A DNA stretch of 64,000 bases, from NCBI GenBank assembly GCA_030549775.1, contig CM060180.1:28406590-28470589 (forward strand), written 5' to 3'. The number at the start of each line of letters is the position of its first letter. Positions within the stretch are counted from its first letter, which is position 1. Below are positions 23,665 to 33,811 of the stretch, piece after piece. The notes below the pieces were generated by a model. That model did no database searches and was not told where the DNA came from. It worked only from the letters and a program-made list of their open reading frames with translations. Source of the DNA: Tamarix chinensis. Lineage: Eukaryota; Streptophyta; Magnoliopsida; Caryophyllales; Tamaricaceae. A program made the translations under genes and the position numbers.

Positions 23665-24130
23665 AGTTTTAATAACGGTTCTTATGAAAACCGTTATTAA
23701 AACCTAGGGTGTAATAACGGTTCTTCTAAAACCGTTATTAAAACTCCAGTTTTTAATAACGGCTTTCATCAGAACCGTTATTAAAACAAGGTTTTAATAA
23801 CGGTCTTCATAAGAACCGTTATTAAAAATGTACATTTAATCTCAAATTTATGCTCATTTAATACGTATTAGGGTTTAATAAATGCCTAAATAATGCCAGA
23901 AAGTGTAGTTGGATGATGTTTTAACAACGGTTTTTTATAACCGTTATTAAAACCCTATTTTTTAACAATGGTTTTTCTTAAAAACCGTAACTAAACATGA
24001 ATTTTATGCTCATATTGGCGGGTTTTTTTTACATTTTTTATAACGGTTATGAACCGTTATTAAAGATTTAATAACGGACATTTTAATAACGGTTGAAAAC
24101 CGTTATTAAAACTATAAAATAACCGTTATT
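23665..24130. repeat. Right subterminal palindromic repeat array of the CACTA element
   Basis: About eight pairs of the same motif as at the left end: near 23671, 23712, 23755, 23795, 23923, 23963 (degenerate), 24041 and 24084, plus single arms at 24068 and 24119. The density is highest in the last 100 bp before the terminus. Loops differ between pairs while stems are conserved, which points to selection on the stem motif. Confidence 0.9.
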
Positions 24131-24176
24131 AAAACTGCTTTTTGGGGTAGTGATTGTATGATAAAATATATAATGT

Positions 24177-24545
24177 CACAGGTATACTTTCAGGTACAGT
24201 ATAATAACCAAATACAAAACGTCACAGGTATACTTACAGGTATAATATTATAACCAAATACAAAACGTCACAAGTATACTTATAGGTGCAATATAATAAA
24301 ATCCATACTCGCACAGTTATGCTTACAGGTACAACAGAATAACATCCATAACTTTACATGTATACTTATAGTATAGTACAATAAAATTCATAACCTCACA
24401 TGTATACTTATAGATACAGTATAATCAAATCCATAACCTCACAGGTATACTTACAGGTACAATATAACAACATGCATAACATCACAAGTATACTTATAGG
24501 TACAATATGATAAAATCCACAACATCACATGTATGCTCACATACA
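24177..24545. repeat. 42-46-bp minisatellite, about nine copies
   Basis: Diverged tandem units of CACAGGTATACTTACAGGTA plus AT-rich spacer (starts near 24177, 24223, 24269, 24312, 24355, 24398, 24441, 24484 and 24526). Further units lie before the CACTA element near 18430-18528, so the transposon split the array. Confidence 0.85.
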
Positions 24546-24555
24546 TAATACCAAC

Positions 24556-24715
24556 ATAGGTAGGCACAAAGGCTGCTACTGAAACCATAGGTAGGCACAA
24601 AAGGCTACTACTAAAACCACAGGTAGGCACAAAGGCTACTACCGAAACCATAGGTATGCACAAAGGCTACTACCCAAAACCACAAATACTACCGAAACCA
24701 CAGGTAGGCACAACA
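24556..24715. repeat. About 36-bp minisatellite
   Basis: Four to five units of the type CATAGGTAGGCACAAAGGCT followed by ACTACCGAAAC, adjoining the previous array in giant unit A. Confidence 0.85.
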
Positions 24716-26119
24716 ACTACTACCAAACCAATCCAATATCCAATAATAATCATTTCAATCAAATCATATTGATGCACAAGGCATAAAAGTACTCGAGAGG
24801 GATACAATAATAACTCAGATACATAAAAGTACACTGGTCATACCGACGCACAAGGCATCACGGTACCCTCCAACCATCCAACTTAGAGGCATAACAACAC
24901 TCTAGTCATATTGATGCACAAGGCACACAATACCCTCCTCACCTCGGACACCTAATTCTTAAGTATAGATACCCCTTATAGGGCCCGTAGGTTACCTATA
25001 GAGTAGACTAAGGCCTTAATGGGGCACAACCGGCACACTAGAAAACCAAAATAATCAAGGAATCCTACCTCGTCTCTAGGGTTGCTACCCTTAGAGAGAA
25101 ACCATTCCCAAACTCGAGGTCTTCCACTTTACATATTAGTATTTTTATAAGGTGATCACAAATAACACATATTGCATAATTATTCTCATTTCCATACTTA
25201 TCCATTTTCCTTTATTTCCAATTATCAAAGTCAACCCTAGAGTCAACTGTCCAAAATGAGGTCAAAGTCAACACTAAGGTCAACCTATTAAAAGTCTAAG
25301 CCCATCCTATGTCCAATTATTCACGTTTGAACACACTATGCCAAAAATGACCAAAATGCCCCTAAGGTCAATAATTGTTAGATTATCATCCATTTAAATA
25401 CTAAATCCATTTTTGTAACACCCCAAAATTTACCATTTTTTTCTCACAAAACCTTTAAATTTTAAAACCCGTAAATTTTGGGGATGCTACCGCCACACTT
25501 AGTACCAGACCGGTTCACTTATACCGTTCCAATACCAAGTGCTAAGGCTAAGAAAACATTGCCATCATCACACATTAATATATAGATTAAAGTCCGTAAA
25601 TCAATAATCAGAGTACGCATAAATTTTACATAATTTGAAATACTAGAGATAGTTCTTCAGAGAAGAAAAATAGCTACAATAATAAAATTATTTCTGGAGT
25701 TTCAAATATAGTTAAAAGAGTACAGGAATAATAATCTCATAAATGGAAAAACGGCCACGCCACTCCAGGATCCGATCCAACCCAAATCATCACTCGGCCC
25801 CACTTGATTTCCCATAGACATCAATGGCATCAAAGAAGGAATCACCTACCTGTAACACGTCGGACGGGCCTTCTACTCGTGGGAATGAACAGCACCCATG
25901 AAAAGGATGATCAATACGCTACATACTGAGTAAGGTAACCATGCACTAAGGCCATCATAAAAAATTCACACAAACAATGTATAATAATAAAGGAGCATAA
26001 AATCCAACATAATAGCACAAAGGTAAAATGAATGCTCAGGTGAAAATACCAAGATCTAATATAGTCCAGATTAATTACTTCATCAATCCTTTATCGAATG
26101 TATTTTCACACCATACTCT

Positions 26120-26490
26120 TTATCAAGTCCATACGAGTATGGGAACCCCACCATTTTAGCTTGTGGATCGGTCTCCAGGGCACTTTGGCTCCTGGCCACT
26201 ATTCTAGCCAGTGGATTGGTCACTGAGGGTACATGCCCTACCACTATTATATGTCGGTGGATCGGTCTGGCCCCTTTTTTCGCATGGTGTTCCACTATAA
26301 GTAATTAGTATCTTTCCCATATCTTATCAAAATGTAGGGTTTGGTTTATTAAACTCAGGATCCTTCACTATTTTAGCGATGGATCAGTCACAAGGGTAAC
26401 ATACCCTACCACTATTATATGCCGGTGGATCAGTCTCTAGGATACTGTAGTACCTGGCCACTATTATGCCAGTGGATCGGTATGGGCCCA
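26120..26490. repeat. CCAC…GTGG hairpin repeat array in unit B
   Basis: Five or more diverged units, each an inverted repeat such as CCACTATTATATGTCGGTGG (26241-26260) followed by ATCGGTCTGG or ATCGGTCTCCAGG. Relatives occur at 28540-28820, 46250-46490 and 52210-52570 in other units. Confidence 0.8.
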
Positions 26491-26624
26491 GCTCAATATC
26501 TTCCACTTTACATGATTAATGTTTTAAGTATATTATTCAGAAGCTTTCACCCAAACATGCATGTCTGACTCCTACTATTCTTATCCTCCAACCCTAGTTA
26601 ACCACCACCACCAAAGTTAACCAT

Positions 26625-26815
26625 GGCATACCCTAAAACTCATGCAAACCCTAACTCCATGCAAATCTTACTTCCATGCAAACCCTAGCTCCACGTAAAC
26701 CCTACTTCTATGCAAACCCTACTTCCATGCAAACCCCAACTCCATGCAAACCATAACACTATGCAGACCCCAACTCCATGCGAACCCTAACACCATGCAA
26801 ACCCTAACTCCACAA
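26625..26815. repeat. About 17-bp minisatellite CATGCAAACCCTAACTC
   Basis: About ten imperfect units; the same array recurs in unit I at 53105-53225. Each unit holds the telobox-like word AAACCCTA. Confidence 0.85.
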
Positions 26816-27378
26816 TGCATGGTCATAAAATACTTAGATCACTCCCACATTAATTTATACCATAACACCATATCCCACGACCTACATGCATGTCTTATGG
26901 GCCACATCAATTCACATTAAAAACATAGCTAATACATATCATATGCATGCCATAAAATATCATATGAACATACCTCAACTCCACGTCATACTGCATATAT
27001 AATAGTTATAAAAAAATACACATAAAGTACATCATATTTCATATCACATGGCAAAAAAGACATGTAAAACACATTACACACAAACGGCCTTAGTTACACT
27101 CTTACCTAAAATGTCACTAGTCTTGGAGCACGCTCCTATACCTCTTTAGGGATTTGACTGGTCTCACCTATTATGAGGGAAAAACTAGAATTAGGTTCCC
27201 TCCTAAAAATATTATTATCTGCTAACTTATCCAAAGACTTGGTTTTTAAATAGAATAACACTATACTAATGATAACTATACAAAATACTACTAAAAATAC
27301 TAATAATAATATTAATGTAATTCTAAGCGGATGGTGATATAAGGGTTTCTACCCTCCACCAAAATAATGCTAATAATG

Positions 27379-27379
<1 letters not shown>

Positions 27380-27447
<68 letters not shown>
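27380..27447. repeat. (AAT)n(ATT)n palindromic microsatellite
   Basis: About 33 bp of AAT repeats immediately followed by about 35 bp of ATT repeats, a near-perfect palindrome that can fold into a long A-T hairpin. Confidence 0.95.
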
Positions 27448-27450
<3 letters not shown>

Positions 27451-27524
27451 GTAGAAATAGTAATATTAATAATAAAAATAGGAGTATGCACTCCATTAAA
27501 ATAAAATAGGGCTTCGGCCCTCTT

Positions 27525-27626
<102 letters not shown>

Positions 27627-28539
27627 TAATAATACTAATAATAATATTATTAATAATGATAATAAAACTTCTAATATCCATCCCAAGAGAACTCAGATCA
27701 AGAATCAACAAAGTCAACATCAAGAATGGATCTTTCATACACTCCCATGGTGGTAAGTTATAAATGTCAACATAACTAACCACATACTATAAGTGGAAGT
27801 CATTCCAAATAGATTAAAACCATCTAATGGATGTATTAAGTGTACTTTATGAGGGTCTACCATAAGTGTAACACCCCCAAAATTCACTACTGAAAAATTT
27901 CGTTTAATTAAAAGGAAATAGCGAAAGCAAAATAATAAAACTGTGAATTCTGGGGATATTACCTCCACACTTAGTACCCGACCGGTTCACTCCTACCGTT
28001 CCAATACCAAGTGCTAAGGCTAAAAGAGAAAAATATAACTTACAAGAAACTCAAACCAATGATTAAATCAGACTAGCGCATTAAAACATTTTATGAGAGT
28101 ATAATACGCCACTGGTGGTTAAAAATCAACAAATACATTGAAACTATAAATTTTAAAGGTGAAAAAGTACGACCCTAGGGTTTACCAGATAGTACCTTAT
28201 GCTCTTTCCCGAGAGCCCACTTGAATAGCACCTGAAACGACCTGCAAGGGATACTACCCATTGAATAGGTAGGGCCCCACGAATGGAACCCTTCGGTACT
28301 GCGGTACTAAGTAACCCTTTAAATCACACTTAACAGCAGACCCGCAATGCAACACATAATACTACATACATAATTAATGAAAGGTAAATACTTAATATCC
28401 ACATTTAGACAATCACATACTTAACAAAACAATCAGATATTAATATGCCATAGAGAACAATTGATACTTCTAGGCCTTAAGCCCTTAGTCCATCATTATC
28501 AATCATATCGGATTATAATTATTCGTGTGAGTGTGGGAA

Positions 28540-28820
28540 CCTCACTGTTATTCACCGGTGGATCGGTCTGGCCCCAACTCACATGGTATTCCACTATAAG
28601 TGATTAGTATTTTTTCATAATTTATTCATAGCCAAATCATATTTATTGAGATCGGGGCCCCCACCATTCTGGCCGGTGGATCGGAATATGAATATACATC
28701 ATCCAGGGTAAAATATCCTGGGCCACTATTATGTCCGATGGATCGGTACTCATAAACATCATCCGGGGCAAAACATCCTGGGCCACTATTATATCTGGTG
28801 GATCGGTACTCATAATATAA
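28540..28820. repeat. CCAC…GTGG hairpin repeat array, second copy in unit B
   Basis: Diverged units around CCACTATTATGTCCGATGG and CCACTATTATATCTGGTGG, each followed by ATCGGTACTCATAA, with a spacer CATCCGGGGCAAAACATCCT. Confidence 0.8.
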
Positions 28821-29589
28821 TTCAACTGGGCCCGGCTCATTAATCTTTCACTTTAACGATTAGTGGTTTCCCCTTTTTAATCAACACATCAATTCCATTT
28901 ATTTGCCTCGATAGGGAGATCAAGATCCTGGGAGATCAAGATCCTGGGACACAAAGGTACACCGGTGGCACTGGCTCATAAAAGCTACTCAGTACCCTTC
29001 AACTATCAACCCAGGGACGCAAAGGTACCCTGGTCATACTAGTGCATAAAGCTAACTTAGTACCCTACCGACAAGGACACATAATCCATAAGTATGTATA
29101 CCCCCTAACTAGGTCCGTAGAGCTAGATAGAGTAGATATAGGGCCTGGCTGGGGCACGAAGGCACACCAGGAAATACCAGAATAATCGTGGGCTAAACCA
29201 CGTCTTTAGGGTAGCGACCCCTAAAGAGCCACCATTCACGATCTCAAGGTCTTTCACTTTAAGTATTAGTGTCTTAATTAAGGGTGATCACAAAAGCACA
29301 ACAATTAGATAATTATTCACTTTTAATCGTTCGGATATCATCAAACATTTCTTATTCAAATGGTTGTCCAAGGTAACATAGAAGAATCATTAAGGCCATC
29401 CTAAACTCATCTAATTTCGAATTAGAAATCGTTCTCGTGATACTTATTAATCATCAAATACTCTTACCTCGCTAATCAGCGTTATTTGAGTCATATTACG
29501 AAATTCCATAATCACAACAACATGTTAGATACAGGTTACTCATTTACCCCTTACTTATATAATTGCTAAGTCATCCTTTCCTTACTTGA

Positions 29590-30850
29590 CAAATTACCAT
29601 ATTACCCTTCTTGTTACATAATTACCAAGTCACCCCTTACTCGATTTAGGTTACCAAGTTATCGCCCATACTTATTAGGTCACTAATCCCCCTTCATAAT
29701 TATTACACTTAATATATTTTCCATTTAGTTGATTATATTACCAATTTGCCCTTTTTCCTTTATTATAATTAATAAATTATCCTTGAGTTGGTCAAATTAC
29801 CAAACTACCCTTCCTCATTATCCTAATTACCAAATTATCCCTTTATTTAGTTAATTACCAAATTACTATCCTCTATTATCGATTACCGAACTACCCTTCT
29901 TCATTGTCAGAATTACCAAATTACCCTCTAGTTGGTTAAATTACCAAATTACCCTTTTATATGATCATAATTACCAAACTACCCTTCTCTATTATCAAAT
30001 TTACCAAATTACCCTTTGGTTATTTAAATTACCAATTTGCCCTTCTTAATTGTCATAATTACCAAACTACCCTACTCTATTATCAAAATTACCAAAATAT
30101 CCTCTAGTCAGTTAAATTACCAAATTACCCCTCACATTTATCATATTTACCATTTTACTCTTCTCCATTATTAAATTGTCATTTTATCCTTTTCTTTTAT
30201 TAAACATTTATTTTACCCTTCTCAATTATTATAGTTACCAAGTTACCCCTTTCCAATTTCCACTTTTACCCCTTTTATTTACAAAATTACCATTTTACCG
30301 CTTTACTTTCAAATTTATCATTTTACCCCTTAACTTCCAAAAATTACTATAACACCCTTTCACTTATAAAATTACCATTTTATCCTTAATTACAAAATTA
30401 CGATTTTACCTCTTTTAATTTCCAAGTTACCATTTCGCCCTTTAATCACAAAATTACCATTTTGCCAGTTAATTACAAAATTACCATTTTGCCCTTTAAT
30501 CACAAAATTACTAATTGCCCTTTAATCACCAAATTACTATTTTTCCCTTTAATTACAAAATTACCACTTTACCCTTTAATTACAAAATTACATTTTGCCT
30601 TTTTATTACCAAATGACCATTTTGTCCTTTTATTACAAAATTACTAATTTACCCTTTAATTACTATTTTACCCTTTATTCACAAAATTATCATTTTGCCC
30701 CTTTAATTACAAAATTACCTTTTTACCCCCTTACTTCAGAAATTACCAATTTACCCCTTACTTCTAAAATTAACAATTTACCCTTTACTTCCAAAATTAC
30801 CATAATACCCTTTTTAATTAAGAATTACCATTTTACCCTTAGTACACCAC
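29590..30850. repeat. 1.25-kb array of TTACCAAATTACCC-type units
   Basis: Dozens of degenerate short units alternate AAATTACCA with TTTACCCTTT or TTTGCCCTTT plus AATTAC, grading from AAATTACCC in the left part to ACCATTTTACC in the right part. Strong strand bias: C on the plus strand with very little G. Open frames through it (30462-30888) are repeat artefacts. Confidence 0.85.
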
Positions 30851-31499
30851 TTATAATAAAACATTATTATTACTACATAAAATATTAATATTAACACCTC
30901 ACCCACAACTCTTATAATTAATATAACATTATTAGCACCCATATATATATTAGGTCATATTCTTGTACAAGATACATTAATAAAATCCCCTAAGGCTCAC
31001 AAAATATTAATCATGCATTAAGATCCCAATAGCATAATAAAATGTGGATAATACTTAACATTTTCATCAACCACCAAACTCTTACCTTAAATAATATTTT
31101 CATACATAGCATATAAACCATTATTCTTTCTTTTTATCAATCAACACAAGAGACCACATGTATCATATTAAACATCATATATCAAGAATAATAATATATT
31201 AAAATCCTAATGTGCTAACATACGTTAATCCATGCATTTAAGTGGGATTTAACGATTACCTCAATTCCCGCAAAAACGAACCTTACTGGTATTCCGATTA
31301 AAGGTTCAAGCTTTGATTATCAAAAATAATACCTAAAAATAATATCAAGATTTATTACATTAGAAATATTAAAAAGCAAAGTATAAGGCTTTATAACACT
31401 TAATTAAATTAAAATATTATTATACCTTAAAAATTATTACCCAAATTAACCAACAAAGGTAGCAGCTCATCCTGCTCATGCAGCATGAACTGCATGCAA

Positions 31500-33145
31500 G
31501 GAAAGAAGGAGGAGGGGGCTCGAAGGTGGTGAAAATAGGGGAAATTAGGCACTTTCGGGTTAGTGGTTTGGAGCTAAGAAAAAGATATGACGAGGAAGGA
31601 TTTGGGGCAAGGGAATGGTGCAGAAGTGGAGAAGGGGTATAGGTGGTGGTCGGGGATGGGTTGAAGGCGGCTAAGGGCGGCGGCAGTGAGGCTGCGAAGG
31701 TGGCGGCCGAGGAGGGAGTTCGAGATGGGGGCTGGTGAGGAAGGAAAAAGGAGAGGGAAAATGAAGGCTTTTGGGTGGTGTTTTAGGGAAAAGTAGGATT
31801 GGGGTGGTAGAGGGGGTTGCAAGGATTGGTTTGGTGGCTCAGGTGGTGGCATAGACGGCGGAATGGCGACGGATCGAGGCTACGCAGGGTGGCTACTGAG
31901 AAGGGAGGGAGAGAAGAGAAAAAGAGGAGAGGAGGAAGAAGGAGGTTGCGGGGTGGCTCAATGGGTGTTGTGATGGTTCGAAGGTGAGGTAGAGGGTGGC
32001 AGGAGTGGTGCAGGTGGTGGTTGAGGCGGCGACAGTGGCATAGATGGGCGGTGAAACAAAAATAGGGGGAGAGAGGGGAGGAGAAGAAAGGGAGAAAAGG
32101 AGGGTCGGGGAGCATGTGAAGCTCGAGAAAAATGGATGAATGGGACAGGAAGGGAAGAAGAAAAAGAAGAAGGAGATAGAGGAGGGGATAGGTAGGCTCG
32201 AGGGTGGTTGTAGGTGGTAGGGAGATGGGAGTTGCAAGGAGAGGGAGAAGGAAGGTATGGAAATGGCAGGGAGAGGGAGAGGTGGTGGGGTCGGCATGGA
32301 AGTAAAACAACGAGAAGGAGAGAGAGGAAGATAGGGGGAGGTCAACGCGGGGGGGGGGGGGGAAGGGGGAGTTGCAGGCAGAGATGGCGGGTGTCAGGAT
32401 TCTCGCCAGGGAAAGAGGAAGAAGAAAGAAAGAAGAAGAAGAAGAAAGGGGAGGTGGACTGGTGCAACGGGCGGCCAAAGGAAAAATCACGCGGGCCAGC
32501 CCGGTCGGGGAGAAGGGGAAAGAAAGAAAAAAAAGGAGATAGGTCGGGCTCGACGCAGGAGAGAGAGGGGAAAGGGAAGAGAGAAGGGCCAAGCCGTTGG
32601 CCACACAAAAACATAACAGGCGTGAGGAAAGAAGAGGAAAAATGACGGCGGTTGATGATGATGGTTGACGATGATAAGGAGGAGTGATGGGGTGGTCATG
32701 GTGGTTGATCCTCCAAGCTTTGGGCGAAATTTGGTGGCTATGGTGGTTGTGTGGTGGTGCTCGACGTTGGGAAAAATAGGATAGGAGAAAGGATAAGAAG
32801 AGGAAGAAGAAGAAAGAAGGAAAGGTGGTGGCTCGGGGGTTATGCTTGACTGAAAAATGGCCAACAAATGAGGCAATGTAAATGAGGTAGGAAGAGAGAT
32901 GAGTAGTGTATATATATGTGTGTGGTGGCGGCGTATGAATTGGGAAGATGTAGAGGATGATGGCATTATTAGCAGCAGGAGCATGAGGTTGTGGAGAAAA
33001 ATTCAACAAAAGAGATGAGAGAGGATGGTTAAAATTGATGGTGATGTTTTGTAGGAGATGAAAAATCTTTCACACCATAATAATGATGCAAGAAAAAGCT
33101 AGGAAAAAGGAAAAAGAGAAAGAAAAGAAAAGGGGAAAAGGTTGA
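31500..33145. repeat. Purine-rich low-complexity block of unit B
   Basis: About 1.6 kb in which the plus strand is dominated by G and A (GGAGGAAGAAGG, GGTGGTGG). The complementary strand has a 408-codon open frame (31783-33009) made of Ser, Pro, Leu, His and Phe. Similar blocks exist in units G (48120-49010) and I (54430-55700) and, inverted, in units D, E, F, H and J, without frame conservation that could be seen, so no gene is called. Confidence 0.75.
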
Positions 33146-33387
33146 GGTTAGGACTTAGATTAAATTTTAATTAGGTAAAAAAGTTAGGGTTATTGATATA
33201 AATCTACTTGAATTGAAGTCGGGTTACGAAATATAATTTATCCGCATTAAAGATTTGGACTAGGTTAAGATTTTAGAATTAAGGAATTTGGGTAAGGCTA
33301 AAATAAAATTTTCTTGAGATTAGGATTGGATTAAGGTATTAATTATATAATATTAGGTTTAGCAAAATTTCTGGGTATTACAGTTTT

Positions 33388-33811
33388 GTAACCGAATTTT
33401 AGTTTTCCATTACCTTTCTAAGTTTGTAACATCCAAGTTTTCCACTAATTTTATTTGCGATGATTTTTCTTAGTAAAAGCTTCACCTTTTTATCTACCAT
33501 TAGATATCTCCTTATGAGAGTTTATTCCCTTGGTATGGATGATGTTTAAGTTTTAGTTGGATAGTTTTTATCCCTACATCTAGCAAGACATATATGATAT
33601 GCATCTATCTTATATTAGGTGTGGCAGTAACATTTTTCATTCTCTATTTTTCTTTTAAATTTCTAGAGTAAAATTTGGAGATGTTGCACTTCCTCTCTCT
33701 TGTCTCAATTTTCTTCTTTTAGGTTTTCTTCTCCTTTTCCCCTTATATTTCTTTGTTATATTTTCTTAAATATAAGAGTGTTATATTTGGGAGAAAATCA
33801 AAGAGTTACCT
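33388..33811. other. Fragment with an inverted giant-unit right end
   Basis: Around 33615-33690 the words GTGTGGCAGTAACATTTTTC and TTTGGAGATGTTGCA resemble the right end of inverted units E and F (AGCGTGGCGGTAACACCC, TTTGGGATGTTATA). The rest is AT-rich with nothing recognised. Confidence 0.4.

Larger units (their letters stand above)
18529..24152 (+). mobile_element. CACTA (En/Spm) transposon carrying a Transposase_24/ULP1 gene
   Basis: 5624 bp. The left end is CACTACTACGAAAACGG; the right end, reverse complemented, is CACTACCCCAAAAAGCAG, sharing the diagnostic CACTA terminus. Immediately inside both ends are arrays of palindromic subterminal repeats (AATAACGGTT…AACCGTTATT), as expected for transposase-accessory binding in this superfamily. 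The 3-bp flanks are ATA and ATT, only 2/3 identical. The body holds a CT-rich leader-like stretch (18900-19200), telomere-like repeats, and one multi-exon gene in plus orientation. The TNPD/TNP2-type transposase is absent, so the element is non-autonomous. It sits in giant unit A, splitting a minisatellite there. Confidence 0.9.
17531..25413. mobile_element. Giant LTR-like unit A (TGTAATACC family), split by a CACTA element
   Basis: Starts TGTAATACCTTTATTTTTAC at 17531, followed by the family's signature words TTTTGCGGAAGCGTTAA, GGGTGTTACCGCCACACCC and CTTATACTAAGTGCTAAGG. The same order is seen in units B and I and, reverse complemented, at the right end of units E and H. It is interrupted at 18528/24153 by the CACTA element; the 42-46-bp minisatellite on both sides (ACAAGTATACTTATAGGTA) shows continuity. 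It then runs to unit B at 25414. No right terminus was found; it may be truncated or may continue beyond unit B. No open reading frame of a retrotransposon protein was seen. Confidence 0.6.

Noticed and set aside
31783..33009. 408-codon open frame on the minus strand
   Set aside because: It lies in a purine/pyrimidine-skewed LTR block. The translation is a Ser/Pro/His/Leu/Phe mixture with no domain, overlapping open frames exist in other registers, and related units do not visibly keep the frame.
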